A stretch of 64,000 nt of DNA from Clostridium sp. UBA699 (GTDB taxonomy: Bacteria > Bacillota > Clostridia > Clostridiales > Clostridiaceae). The notes under the pieces were generated by a model. That model made no database searches and was not told the origin of the DNA. It worked only from the letters and a program-made list of their open reading frames with translations. The DNA is taken from positions 1 through 64,000 of the forward strand of contig DBML01000004.1 of assembly GCA_002298915.1 (NCBI GenBank), in the 5' to 3' direction. The position numbers and the translations under genes are program-made. This document shows, in pieces, positions 32,504 through 41,495 of the stretch; position 1 is the first letter of the stretch; each line of letters starts with the position of its first letter.

Positions 32504-33310
32504 CTATTTGCTCATCTCTTTAGATTTTTTCATGCATCTCTTCACTGCCGATATCACTGCGTTCCTCAAGCCCTTTTCCTCGAGCTCTGCCACCGCCTCT
32601 ATCGTGGTCCCTCCAGGCGAGCAGACCATGTCCTTGAGCTCGCCGGGATGCTTCCCTGTTTCCAGGACCATCTTAGCTGACCCGAGAACGGCCTGTGCCG
32701 CGAACTTGTAGGCCTTGTCCCTCGGCATTCCGCCAAGGACAGCGCCGTCAGCAAGCGCCTCGATGAACATGAACACGTAAGCCGGCGATGATCCGCTGAC
32801 CGCTGTCACGCTGTCGAAGAGGTACTCGTTCACTTCCTCGGCCTCGCCGAAGCTCTCGAAGATGTGCCTGATGAAGGTCATCTCGGCAGGGGTTACGTTC
32901 TTGTTCTTGCAGATAGCAGCCATCCCTTCGCCCACAAGAGCAGGGGTGTTCGGCATTGCCCTGACAACCTTTGCCTTATCTCCCAGGATGCCCTCGAAGT
33001 ACTCCATCGTCTTCCCTGGAGCTATGCTGACTATCACCTTCGTGTCGTCTATATGCTCCTTAATCTGGTTAAGCACAGCTTCGTAGATGTTCGGCTTTAC
33101 CGCGAGCACTATCACGTCTGAATGCTCGACAAGCTTCACGGAGTCCTTAGTAACCTGCGTCTTGTACTCGGTAAGGATATAGTCGAGCTTGTTCTCGTCT
33201 AGGTCTGATACTATGATGTTTCCGCTCTCGACCATTCCCGACTTGATGATACCGCCTATCATGGCCTGTCCCATGTTGCCTGAACCGATGAATCCAACTA
33301 CTTTTTCCAT
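32504..33310 (-). CDS. proC: pyrroline-5-carboxylate reductase
   Basis: This 268-residue enzyme reduces 1-pyrroline-5-carboxylate to L-proline with NAD(P)H. It has the Rossmann motif GFIGSGNMGQAMIGGI, AVKPNIYE, RAMPNTPALVGEG and the C-terminal SPGGTTIEA signature. The ATG at 33310 is 8 nt after AAGGGG. It lies directly after hypD, whose product P5C is its substrate, so the pair converts hydroxyproline to proline. That is a hallmark of HypD loci in Clostridia. Confidence 0.97.
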   Translation of the reverse strand: MEKVVGFIGSGNMGQAMIGGIIKSGMVESGNIIVSDLDENKLDYILTEYKTQVTKDSVKLVEHSDVIVLAVKPNIYEAVLNQIKEHIDDTKVIVSIAPGKTMEYFEGILGDKAKVVRAMPNTPALVGEGMAAICKNKNVTPAEMTFIRHIFESFGEAEEVNEYLFDSVTAVSGSSPAYVFMFIEALADGAVLGGMPRDKAYKFAAQAVLGSAKMVLETGKHPGELKDMVCSPGGTTIEAVAELEEKGLRNAVISAVKRCMKKSKEMSK

Positions 33311-33331
33311 GTGCATTACCCCTTACTCTAT

Positions 33332-35704
33332 TTAATTAAAACTTTGTTCTGTTCTATTTATTATCTCATCTTGTAGCGCCCTGTCAAGGTTATTGAAGTG
33401 GTCGCTGTATCCCGCTACCCTCACGATCAGGTCCTTGTACTCGTTAGGGTTCTTCTGCGCGTCGAGCAGCACCTTCCTGTCGATGACGTTGAACTGGATG
33501 TGGTGCCCGTCCATGCTGAAGTAGGACCTTACGAGCGCCGACAGGTTCTCCAGGCCCTGGTCTCCTGCAAGAGATGCCGGCGTGAACTTCTGGTTGAGGA
33601 GCGTTCCGCCGGTCTTCAGGTGGTCCATCTTTGCCGCAGACTTGATTACGGCTGTCGGGCCTTTCCTGTCCGCCCCCTTTTCAGGAGATATTCCCTCTGA
33701 CAGCGGCTTGTTTGCAAGCCTTCCGTTTGGTGCGGCTCCCATAACCGAGCCGAAGTACACGTGGCAGGTGGTAGGCAGCATGTCTATCCTGTAGGAGCCG
33801 CCCTTCATGTTCTTCCTTCCGGTGACCTCGCTGTAATACGCGTCGAACGCCTGCACCATGATCTCGTCGGCGTAGTCGTCGTCGTTCCCGTATTTTGGAG
33901 TCTTGTTGGAAACGAGGTTGTAGATGTCCTCGTGGCCCTCGAAGTTGTCGTCCATGGCCTCCATGAGCTCCTTCATTGTGAACTTCTGCTTGTCGTAGAC
34001 GTTGTACTTGACGGCTGCCAGGCAGTCGCTCAGGGTCCCTATCCCCACGCCCTGGATGTAGTTCGTGTTGTACCTCGCTCCCCCGGCGTTGTAGTCCTTA
34101 CCCTTCTTTATGCAGTCGCTTGTTATAACCGAAAGGAACGTGGCAGGCATGTGCTCGGCGTAGATCTTCTCTATGACGTTGTTCCCTTTTACCTTGACGT
34201 CGGTGAAGTAGTGCAGCTGCTTCTTGAAGGCTTCGAAGAACTCGTCGTAAGTCTTGAAGTCGCTTGCGTAGCCAAGCTGAAGCCCGAGCTGCTTGCCGGA
34301 GTTCTTGTCGAAGCCGTTGTACATTGTCAGCTCGAGTATCTTCGGCAGGTTGAAGTAGCCTGTAAGGATGTAGGCTTCTTTTCCGAAGGCGCCAGTCTCG
34401 ACGCAGCCGCTGGCCCCGCCTTCCCTGGCGTCCTCTATCGTCTTGCCCGCGTTAAGCAGCTCCTGTATTATTGAGTCGGTGTTGTACATTGCCGGCTGCC
34501 CCCAGCCCTTCCTGGAGACCTCGCAGGCTTTCTTGAGGAACGCGTGCGGCGTCTTTTTGCTTATCTGCACGTTAGAGCTCGGCTGGAGAAGCTTCATCTC
34601 GTCCATTACCTCAAGGATGATATAGCTGACGTCGTTGACGCCGTCGGTTCCTTCCGAGGTGACGCCGCCCGTGTTCAGGTTGGCAAAGTCCGTGTAGGTG
34701 CTGCTCTCCTTCAAGGTTATCCCTACCTTTGGAGGCGCAGGCTGGTTGTTGAACTTGACCCACAGGCACTCCAGAAGCTCCTTTGCCTTGTCCCTTGTCA
34801 GCGTTCCGTCCTCGATGCCCTTCCTATAGAAAGGGATTAGGTGCTGGTCAAGCCTTCCCGGGCTAAGGGCGTCCCAAGGGTTCAGCTCGGTGGTCACCCC
34901 TATATGCACGAACCAGTACATCTGTATGGCCTGCTGGAAGGTCTCAGGCTTGTGTGCCGGTACGACCCTGCAGTTCTCAGCTATCTGGAGAAGCTCCGCG
35001 CGCCTTTCCGGATCTGGCTCGCTGCCGGCCATCTCCCTGGCAAGCGCCTCGTACCTCCTGCCCAGGGCTATGATCGCGTCGCAGCTTATGTCCATGGCCT
35101 CCAGCTGCACCTTCCTGTCGTAGGCGTCGCTGTCGCTGAGGTAGTCCAGCGCTTCTATCTCGGCTCTGATGTCCGCCTTGAAGTCGAGAAAGCCCTTCCT
35201 GTACATCTTGCCGTCGGCGACTGTGTGGCCAGGCCCCCTCTGCTCCATGAACTCAGTGAACATGCCGCTTTCGTAGCAGTCCTTCCATTCAGGTGTCATC
35301 CTGTCGAGGATCTTCTTCCTTATGGACCTGTGCTTCCAGTAAGGTATTATCCTCTCCTCCTGTATCCTCTTGGCCTCGTCGCTCACCTTGAAGAATATCC
35401 TTTCGCGCTTGTCCATGACGTCCATGTCCTCGAGCGTGTGGCAGCATAGCTCCGGGAACGTAGGAGAAGACTGCGGCCTTTCGCCCTTCTCGCCCACGAT
35501 AAGCTCTCCGTCGTTGATGCAGATCGTCTCGTTCTCAAGGATGTGCTTGAAGGACAGCGCCCTGAGTATCGGAGTCTCCACCGTACCCTCGTACTTCTCG
35601 TAGGCGTCCGTGAGCAGCACGGCCCTCTCTATAGACAGGGAAGGCACGGCCTCCACGCTCTGTTTCCTAAGCATTCGCACTCTTTCGTTCATTCCTCTTT
35701 CCAT
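33332..35704 (-). CDS. hypD: trans-4-hydroxy-L-proline dehydratase, glycyl radical enzyme
   Basis: This 790-residue glycyl radical enzyme removes water from trans-4-hydroxy-L-proline to give P5C. The active site GASGCVETGAFG carries thiyl Cys434 and the nearby Glu, the same number as in the characterised C. difficile enzyme. The C-terminal RVAGYSDHFNNL holds the glycyl radical near residue 765. The adjacent proC and activase settle HypD over choline, glycerol or formate family members. AGGAGG is 6 nt before the ATG, and the activase gene ends 2 nt upstream. Confidence 0.95.
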   Translation of the reverse strand: MERGMNERVRMLRKQSVEAVPSLSIERAVLLTDAYEKYEGTVETPILRALSFKHILENETICINDGELIVGEKGERPQSSPTFPELCCHTLEDMDVMDKRERIFFKVSDEAKRIQEERIIPYWKHRSIRKKILDRMTPEWKDCYESGMFTEFMEQRGPGHTVADGKMYRKGFLDFKADIRAEIEALDYLSDSDAYDRKVQLEAMDISCDAIIALGRRYEALAREMAGSEPDPERRAELLQIAENCRVVPAHKPETFQQAIQMYWFVHIGVTTELNPWDALSPGRLDQHLIPFYRKGIEDGTLTRDKAKELLECLWVKFNNQPAPPKVGITLKESSTYTDFANLNTGGVTSEGTDGVNDVSYIILEVMDEMKLLQPSSNVQISKKTPHAFLKKACEVSRKGWGQPAMYNTDSIIQELLNAGKTIEDAREGGASGCVETGAFGKEAYILTGYFNLPKILELTMYNGFDKNSGKQLGLQLGYASDFKTYDEFFEAFKKQLHYFTDVKVKGNNVIEKIYAEHMPATFLSVITSDCIKKGKDYNAGGARYNTNYIQGVGIGTLSDCLAAVKYNVYDKQKFTMKELMEAMDDNFEGHEDIYNLVSNKTPKYGNDDDYADEIMVQAFDAYYSEVTGRKNMKGGSYRIDMLPTTCHVYFGSVMGAAPNGRLANKPLSEGISPEKGADRKGPTAVIKSAAKMDHLKTGGTLLNQKFTPASLAGDQGLENLSALVRSYFSMDGHHIQFNVIDRKVLLDAQKNPNEYKDLIVRVAGYSDHFNNLDRALQDEIINRTEQSFN

Positions 35705-35706
35705 GG

Positions 35707-36609
35707 TTAACCTCCTATTTTCACCTTGTATCCTGATTTTTCAAAACGGGCCTTGAGCTCGTTCATCCTCTCCTCGGTTGGGACAGACATCTCGCCCCCC
35801 TCGTACTTTCTCCCGAGCCTTGAGTACTTGTTCCTCGCTATGTCGTGGTAGGGGAGAAGGTTCACTTCCCTTATGACAGTTCCATCGATGAACTCGAGAA
35901 TCTTTCCGATGTTTTCCTCGTCGTCGTTTATGCCTCCTATGATCGGGAGCCTCAGGTTGATGTTCGCCCCCATCTCCGAGAGCCTGCGCAGGTTGTCAAG
36001 TATCAGCAGGCCGTCCCTGCCTGTGTACTCCTGATGCAGCTCGCTGTCCATCAGCTTTATGTCGTACAGGAATAGGTCCGTGTACTCCATGACCTTCTCA
36101 AAGCTGCTGAAAGGCGCGTAGCCGCAGGTGTCAACCGCAACGTGGATGCCTCTTTCCCTGCAGCTCCTGGCGAGCTCAGCAAGGGCATCGGGCTGGCACA
36201 TGGCTTCGCCCCCTGAGAAGGTGACTCCTCCGCCTGACTGCTCGTAGAAAACCCTGTCCTTTTCTATCTCCCTCAGTATCTCTGAGGCCGTCAGCTCCTG
36301 TCCGGCAATCTCCCTGGCGCCGTTCACGCAGAAATCAGTGCAGCTGCCGCAGAAATCGCATATCGACCGGTCGTACCTGAGCTGTCCGTCCGAAACCTCC
36401 AGCGCTCCGCTTCCGCATTTCGCAGCGCATTTCCCGCAGAGGGTGCACTTCCCGCTGTCCCAAAGCATCTCCCTTTGGTAGCTCTGGCTTTCAGGGTTGT
36501 GGCACCATGCGCAGCTGAGCGGACAGCCTTTGAAAAAAACGGTCGTCCTTATGCCGGGGCCGTCATGAATCGAAAACTTTTGAATGTTGAATACCGTCGT
36601 TTTCCCCAT
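35707..36609 (-). CDS. hypE: glycyl radical enzyme activating protein (radical SAM) for HypD
   Basis: This 300-residue radical SAM protein has IHDGPGIRTTVFFKGCPLSC, the CxxxCxxC cluster motif CPLSCAWC, an inserted two-cluster ferredoxin domain (CTLCGKCAAKCGSG and CDFCGSCTDFC), and GGVTFSGGEA. It makes the glycyl radical on the adjacent dehydratase. It is the first gene of the leftward hydroxyproline operon and ends 2 nt before hypD starts. Confidence 0.95.
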   Translation of the reverse strand: MGKTTVFNIQKFSIHDGPGIRTTVFFKGCPLSCAWCHNPESQSYQREMLWDSGKCTLCGKCAAKCGSGALEVSDGQLRYDRSICDFCGSCTDFCVNGAREIAGQELTASEILREIEKDRVFYEQSGGGVTFSGGEAMCQPDALAELARSCRERGIHVAVDTCGYAPFSSFEKVMEYTDLFLYDIKLMDSELHQEYTGRDGLLILDNLRRLSEMGANINLRLPIIGGINDDEENIGKILEFIDGTVIREVNLLPYHDIARNKYSRLGRKYEGGEMSVPTEERMNELKARFEKSGYKVKIGG

Positions 36610-36774
36610 TTTTCTCCCTTTCCTCCGAATCCGTTAAAAATGTGGCAATCTTTATACTATTATGATATATCATTAAGCCTGAAATGTCCATGCCGTATTT
36701 TCATATTCGTGAAATTATTTTTGCATATTTGTGAAATACATGAAATACAGGCGGCCGGTTTCATGCAGCCGCAT
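36610..36774 (-). promoter_or_regulatory. upstream region of the hydroxyproline operon with a direct repeat
   Basis: Two copies of CATATT(C/T)GTGAAAT lie at 36702-36715 and 36724-36737, spaced 22 nt (two helical turns). A third partial copy, CATGAAAT, follows. They lie about 100 nt before hypE and could bind the operon regulator. Confidence 0.5.
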
Positions 36775-36800
36775 AAAAAAAAGGCCCCTCGGCCTTTTCT
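36775..36800 (-). terminator. rho-independent terminator
   Basis: On the minus strand AAGGCC-GAGG-GGCCTT is followed by a long T-run. It lies directly after the 5-FTHF cyclo-ligase gene and insulates the hydroxyproline operon. Confidence 0.85.
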
Positions 36801-37346
36801 TCAGTTTGTTATTATAGCATCAACACGCATGTCGTTCTCTTCCATAGGGACCTTGTCCAGGATCTGCATCCTGTAGGCGAGGGCCACTTTCCTTATGCCC
36901 CTCCCGGCTTCAGAGATGTACTTGTCGTAGAAGCCGCCCCCGTAGCCAATCCTTCCGCCTTCCCTGTCGAAAGCTGCTCCCGGAATCACGATGAGGTCTA
37001 TGTCGGCCGCCGGGATTTCGGGGCTGCCTTTCTTCGGCTCAAGGACGCCGAAATAACCCTCCGCAAGGTCCTGCATGCTTTCTATCCTGAACGCCTTCAT
37101 GCCTTCCGCCTTCGAGAGCACCTTCGGAACGCCTACCACCTTCCCGTCCTCCAGGGCTTTCCTTATTATCCTGTGGGTGTCCACCTCGCTCCTGAAGCTC
37201 ACGAATATGAAGACCACCTTTGCTTCCCTGTAGTCGCTGCTGCCAGTGAGCTTGCTGAATATTATGTCGTCCCACAGGGCCCTGTCCGCAGGCCTCTGCT
37301 CGTCGCGCAGCTTCAGCATCCTTTTCCTCAGCTCCTTCTTTTCCAC
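36801..37346 (-). CDS. 5-formyltetrahydrofolate cyclo-ligase
   Basis: This 181-residue enzyme converts 5-formyl-THF to 5,10-methenyl-THF with ATP. Visible are the start KKELRKRMLKLRDEQ, VPKVLSKAEGMKAFRI for the nucleotide region, and the signature GAAFDREGGRIGYGGGFYDKY. I chose GTG at 37346 because the family starts at this point; in-frame GTG 37385 and TTG 37376 would add an atypical extension. It is a monocistronic housekeeping gene, divergent from coaX. Confidence 0.92.
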   Translation of the reverse strand: MEKKELRKRMLKLRDEQRPADRALWDDIIFSKLTGSSDYREAKVVFIFVSFRSEVDTHRIIRKALEDGKVVGVPKVLSKAEGMKAFRIESMQDLAEGYFGVLEPKKGSPEIPAADIDLIVIPGAAFDREGGRIGYGGGFYDKYISEAGRGIRKVALAYRMQILDKVPMEENDMRVDAIITN

Positions 37347-37484
37347 GAAACCACCGCCTTCCTTCTCTTTACTCAATGATACCACATTTGAGTTCGGGCC
37401 GTTAAGCCTTGGATTCCGTCTTGACAGAGTCCCCCGTTATGAGTAACATTAAATCAGTTAAAAACGGCAAAGGCGGTAAAGCAT

Positions 37485-38261
37485 ATGATACTTGTTATAG
37501 ATGTAGGCAACACAAACATAGTCTTCGGGATTTACAGGGGCGAGAACCTGCTCTCGGAATGGAGGCTGTCCACGGACCCCAACAAGACTGCCGACGAATA
37601 CGGTATATCCTTCCTGGGCCTTCTGGAGGACAAGTCCATAACCCCTGCAGACATCGAGGGCGTCATAATCTCGTCGGTGGTTCCGGACGTGATGTACCCT
37701 CTCGAGCACATGCTCAGGAAGTACTTCGGGAAGAAGGCAATCATCGTGAGGCACGGCATAAAGACCGGGATAAACGTGAAGTACGACAACCCCAAGCTCC
37801 TCGGAGCAGACAGGATAGTCAACGCCGTAGCCGCGCATGCCCAGTACAAAAGATCGCTGATAATAATCGACTTCGGGACGGCGACCACCTACTGCGCCGT
37901 CACAGCCTCGGGGGACCACCTGGGCGGAACGATATGCCCGGGCATAAGGATAACGGCCGAAGCCCTTTCTGAGAGGGCCGCAATGCTCCCGAGGATAGAG
38001 CTCGAGAAGCCTTCCAGGGCTATCGGCAAGAACACCGCCGCGAGCATACAGTCAGGCCTTGTCAACGGCTACGTGGGCCAGGTTGAACTAATCGTCGAGA
38101 AGACGAAGGCCGAGATGATGGCCATGGGTGAAGAGGAGCCTCTGGTGGTGGCGACCGGAGGGCTTTCGAAGCTCATAGCCAGGGAGACAAGCTGCATTGA
38201 CGTGGTGGATTCGATCCTCTCGCTGGAGGGGCTCAGGCTCCTTTACCTCAAAAACAGATAA
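37485..38261 (+). CDS. coaX: type III pantothenate kinase
   Basis: This 258-residue kinase catalyses the first step of CoA synthesis. It has the ASKHA phosphate-1 motif MILVIDVGNTNIVFGIY, KYDNPKLLGADRIVNAVAA, IIIDFGTATTYCAV and the adenosine segment VVATGGLSKLIA. The ribosome site AAAGGCGG is modest. It converges with panE, another gene of the same vitamin route, with a terminator between. Confidence 0.96.
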   Translation: MILVIDVGNTNIVFGIYRGENLLSEWRLSTDPNKTADEYGISFLGLLEDKSITPADIEGVIISSVVPDVMYPLEHMLRKYFGKKAIIVRHGIKTGINVKYDNPKLLGADRIVNAVAAHAQYKRSLIIIDFGTATTYCAVTASGDHLGGTICPGIRITAEALSERAAMLPRIELEKPSRAIGKNTAASIQSGLVNGYVGQVELIVEKTKAEMMAMGEEEPLVVATGGLSKLIARETSCIDVVDSILSLEGLRLLYLKNR

Positions 38262-38284
38262 AAGCACCCTCGGGTGCTTTTCCT
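38259..38284 (+). terminator. rho-independent terminator
   Basis: AAAGCACCC pairs with GGGTGCTTTT around a 2-3 nt loop, directly after the coaX stop codon. Confidence 0.85.
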
Positions 38285-38291
38285 GTTTCCG

Positions 38292-39206
38292 CTATTCCAT
38301 CTTCTCCATAGCCCTGACAAGGTTCGTCAGCACGCAGTTGACTGTGGTCTCCAGGTGGTGCTTTCCGCCTTCCTCCACTATGGCTCCGTTTATGGTGTCT
38401 ATCTCCGTCTTCCTCCTGTTCAGGATGTCCTGAAGCATGGAGGAGGTGTTGTCCCCTGTGGCGAAGGCCACGCCCATGACCTTGTCAACCATCTCCTCGC
38501 CGTCGAACCTGACGCCTTCCGCGGCGGCAACCTCAACTGCCTCGAGCACAGCCATCCTAAGCAGCTCCCTGGCCTCGTCAATCCTGAGCAGCTCCCTGTT
38601 CTTAACCTTGAGCACGGCGGTCAGAGCGTTTATACCCACGTTGATTATCAGCTTGGACCATATGAGCTCCATAACGTTCTTCTCCACGGCCGTGACGAAG
38701 CCTGCCCTCCTCAGAGTTTCGGCTATCCCGTTTATCCTGTCCTCGTCCTCGTTCGCGACCCAGCCTATGTGGGTGTCTCCGCCGCCCGCGTGCTTCACCC
38801 TTCCCGGGGAACGCATCGACGCGCCGTGAGACGTAGTCCCCGCAATTATGCTGGACCTCTTGATGTGCTCGGCTATGCGTTCTATGTTTCCGTAGCCGTT
38901 CTGCAGGCTCATGACGACGGTGTCCGGGCCAAGGAGCGCTGCGTTCTTCTCCAGCGCCGTACCGGTGAGGAAGGACTTCACGAAAACTATTGCCAGGTCG
39001 ACATGCCCTACCTTCATCGGGTCTGTTGCCGCCCTTGGGTGCGCCCGCACCTCTAGGTCCTTCTCCTCAATGACGAGCCCGCTGCTGTTCACCTCGTCGA
39101 CGTGCTCCTGCCAGATGTCGACGAGGTAAACCTCCTCGCCGGCCCTGGCGAGGTACCCTCCGTAAAGGCTTCCCATGGCTCCCGCTCCTATTATGGCTAT
39201 TTTCAT
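38292..39206 (-). CDS. panE: 2-dehydropantoate 2-reductase (ketopantoate reductase)
   Basis: This 304-residue enzyme reduces ketopantoate to pantoate with NADPH. The N-terminal Rossmann motif IAIIGAGAMGSLYGGYLARAG, the LQNGYGN segment, the conserved Lys in IWSKLIINVGINALTA, and the C-terminal KTEIDTINGAIVEEG are all present. The start at 39206 has GGGAGGG 8 nt upstream and begins the Rossmann strand; an upstream start at 39278 adds unrelated sequence. Substrate preference for related 2-oxoacids cannot be excluded. Confidence 0.9.
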   Translation of the reverse strand: MKIAIIGAGAMGSLYGGYLARAGEEVYLVDIWQEHVDEVNSSGLVIEEKDLEVRAHPRAATDPMKVGHVDLAIVFVKSFLTGTALEKNAALLGPDTVVMSLQNGYGNIERIAEHIKRSSIIAGTTSHGASMRSPGRVKHAGGGDTHIGWVANEDEDRINGIAETLRRAGFVTAVEKNVMELIWSKLIINVGINALTAVLKVKNRELLRIDEARELLRMAVLEAVEVAAAEGVRFDGEEMVDKVMGVAFATGDNTSSMLQDILNRRKTEIDTINGAIVEEGGKHHLETTVNCVLTNLVRAMEKME

Positions 39207-39265
39207 CTCAGATCCCTCCCGGTTCACTAATACTCTACCACCATTATACATTAAGCGGCTAAAAT

Positions 39266-39290
39266 TTAAAGCCGGCAAAAGCCGGCTTCG
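39266..39290 (-). terminator. rho-independent terminator
   Basis: GCCGGC-TTTT-GCCGGC (39271-39286) on the minus strand is followed by a T-rich tail. It ends the response regulator-kinase operon. Confidence 0.75.
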
Positions 39291-39292
39291 GT

Positions 39293-40723
39293 TTATTCAT
39301 GGACAGGATATTTTATTATGAAGCTGACGCCCTTCTCCCTGTTTACAGCAGAGATCTCTCCCTTGTAGTAGTCCACGATCTTTTTTGAGATCGCGAGGCC
39401 GAGCCCGAAGTTTCCTGTCTTGTCCTTGTAGAAGTTGTCGAAGATCCTGCCGATGTGCTCCTCCTTGATGTGGGGGCCGTCGTTGTACACCTCGATGACC
39501 GCGTAACCGCCCTTCCTCTTAAGGCTCACCTTCATCTTGGACTCCGCGTACCTTAGGCCGTTGTCTATGATGTTCTCTATGGACACCTGTATCTTGTCCA
39601 TGTTGCCGAAGGTGCTGAGGTCCTCAAGCTGCGCCTCCCACCTGATACTGCTGTTGATGGCCTCGAAGCGGCTTATGATGTGCGCCAAGAGCTCCTTCAG
39701 GTTTATCCTTGCTACGTTTGCGTCGTTGTCGAGCACGTAGTTCAGTGTATTCAGGTAGAGGAGGTGGTTTATCTTCTTCTCCAGCCTCACCGCCTCGTCC
39801 CTTATTATCTCCGCGTTCCTCTCGACGGAGTCTACATAGATGCCGTCCACTATGGCGTCCGCATGGCTCATTATGACCATGACCGGCGTCTTGAGGTCGT
39901 GGGATATGCTCTGCAGGAACATCTTCTCCTCAGAATCGGCCCGCTTCAGCTCCTCCTGCATGAAGTTCATGGAGCTCGCCAGCCTTCCGATCTCGTCCTC
40001 GCTCTTGACCTCTATCGGCTTCTTCCAGTCCTTGTGCGCTATCCTGACCGTGTACTCCTCAAGCTCCCTGAGAGGCTTGGAGATGCGGTTAGCCACCAGC
40101 TTTGACGTCAAGAAACCTATCCCTATGAACACCATGCCTATGGCGAGTATAAGCACGAGCACCGTGTTGTCCCTGTTTATTGGCACGTAGGTCACAAGGT
40201 AGGACCTGACCGCCGAATCGGAGACAGCCGTCGCGGCAGTGCCGCTGCTGTAGTCGCTTATGGAGCTTATCACGAAAAGGAACTCGATGTTGTTGAAGGA
40301 CGCCTTGTACTGCACCCCGTCCATCTGCGAACCGCTGATGTAGCTGCTCATCCAGGTCTTTACGTCCATCCCGCCGACGTTCTGCATAGGCGGCGGGAGC
40401 AGCTCTGCTTCCTTCTTTATGGGGCTCTGGTCGTCCTTATCCCTCGAGATTATGGTGAGGCGGCCGCTCGAGTCGAGCTGGGCCACGAAGTAGCCAACGC
40501 CCTTCAGGTTCCTGAGCTCGTCGAACCTGGTGGAGAGCTCGTAGGTCTTGTTGTTCACCATGATGTAGTGGGCGACCTTGAGGTCCTGCATCTTCGACTG
40601 CTCGTCGATGCTCCTGTAGGCAACGATGTATATCACTGATATGCTCAGGATTATGATGAGGATTATGGCCGTGAAGGTGGTCCATATCCTCATTGTCAGA
40701 GAGCTGAATTTGAACTTCTTCAT
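39293..40723 (-). CDS. sensor histidine kinase
   Basis: This 476-residue membrane kinase has two transmembrane helices (about 12-35 and 190-212) around an extracytoplasmic sensor domain, a HAMP linker (RISKPLRELEEYTVRIAHKD), the phosphoacceptor H-box SISHDLKTPVMVI, an N-box ENIIDNGLRYAE and a G-box FGLGLAISKKIV. The signal is unknown. Its ATG overlaps the stop of the response regulator by 4 nt, so the two form a cognate pair. Confidence 0.95.
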   Translation of the reverse strand: MKKFKFSSLTMRIWTTFTAIILIIILSISVIYIVAYRSIDEQSKMQDLKVAHYIMVNNKTYELSTRFDELRNLKGVGYFVAQLDSSGRLTIISRDKDDQSPIKKEAELLPPPMQNVGGMDVKTWMSSYISGSQMDGVQYKASFNNIEFLFVISSISDYSSGTAATAVSDSAVRSYLVTYVPINRDNTVLVLILAIGMVFIGIGFLTSKLVANRISKPLRELEEYTVRIAHKDWKKPIEVKSEDEIGRLASSMNFMQEELKRADSEEKMFLQSISHDLKTPVMVIMSHADAIVDGIYVDSVERNAEIIRDEAVRLEKKINHLLYLNTLNYVLDNDANVARINLKELLAHIISRFEAINSSIRWEAQLEDLSTFGNMDKIQVSIENIIDNGLRYAESKMKVSLKRKGGYAVIEVYNDGPHIKEEHIGRIFDNFYKDKTGNFGLGLAISKKIVDYYKGEISAVNREKGVSFIIKYPVHE

Positions 40724-41400
40724 GGCTTGGGCACCAGCTTGTAGCCGTACCCGTACACGGTGTCTATGCTCAGCTTGTCCATCTTCTTTCGGAGCCTCCT
40801 GATGGTGTCGTCGACAACCCTGTCGGAGCCGAAGTAGTTGTCTCCCCAGATCTTGAGCAGTATCTGCTCCCTCGAAACCAGGTGGTTCAGGTTTTCCACG
40901 AAGTAGAGCAGAAGCTCGAACTCCTTGTTTGTGAGCTGGATCTCTGCGCCGTCAAGGAGCACCGTCCTCTGGTTCTTGTTTATGTTGTAGTCGGCGATGC
41001 TGACGGTCTTGTCGGCTATGTCGTTCTTTTCCCTTCCGTACAGCCTTTCGACGAGCTTGTTGGTCCTTATGACCAGCTCCCTCGGCAGGAAAGGCTTCGA
41101 AAGGTAGTCGTCGCTGCCGAGCTCGAGCCCTACGACCCTGTCAAGCTCCTCGTTCCTGGCCGACATGAATATCACCGGGGTGCTCTTGTTCTCCCCCTTG
41201 ATCGCCTTTATGAGCTGGTATCCGTCTATGTCCGGAAGCATTATGTCCAGTATCCAGACGTCGGGCAGGTCCTTAATTCTCTCCAGCGCCGAATTGCCGT
41301 TTAGGAAGGTTGTGACCTCGTAGCCCTCCTTCTGCAGGTATTTCTCCAGCAGCATGTTCAGGCTCTTCTCATCTTCCACGAGATATATTCTGATTGGCAA
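40720..41400 (-). CDS. OmpR-family response regulator
   Basis: This 226-residue regulator has a receiver domain with the acidic pair VEDE, the phosphoacceptor Asp in WILDIMLPD and Lys in LSKPFLPREL, followed by a winged-helix DNA-binding domain (IQLTNKEFELLLYFVENL, then DDTIRRLRKKM and VYGYGYKL). TTG at 41400 is placed about 6 nt after GAGGTGA; a GTG at 41409 lies inside that site. The target genes are unknown; an inverted repeat upstream suggests autoregulation. Confidence 0.93.
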   Translation of the reverse strand: MPIRIYLVEDEKSLNMLLEKYLQKEGYEVTTFLNGNSALERIKDLPDVWILDIMLPDIDGYQLIKAIKGENKSTPVIFMSARNEELDRVVGLELGSDDYLSKPFLPRELVIRTNKLVERLYGREKNDIADKTVSIADYNINKNQRTVLLDGAEIQLTNKEFELLLYFVENLNHLVSREQILLKIWGDNYFGSDRVVDDTIRRLRKKMDKLSIDTVYGYGYKLVPKP

Positions 41401-41428
41401 ACAAATCACCTCATTGCATTACTTTTTC

Positions 41429-41456
41429 ATCTATATTCTATCACAACAATATAGAT
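41429..41456 (-). promoter_or_regulatory. inverted repeat at the response-regulator promoter
   Basis: ATCTATATT and AATATAGAT form a perfect 9-bp inverted repeat with a 10-nt spacer. It overlaps a TAGAAT -10-like hexamer (41435-41440, complement), so a protein bound here would control transcription of the two-component operon. Confidence 0.5.
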
Positions 41457-41495
41457 ACGATTTAGACAAACCGTGTGAAAATATGTGATTTTTTG

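Noticed and set aside
33761..34474. A 237-codon open frame opposite hypD, and several more like it (34841-35449, 43552-44151).
   Set aside because: All lie opposite conserved enzymes and show the His/Leu/Val-rich composition of mirror frames.
33332..35704. Pyruvate formate-lyase, glycerol dehydratase or choline trimethylamine-lyase.
   Set aside because: GASGCVETGAFG, Cys434, adjacent proC and length of 790 fit HypD better.
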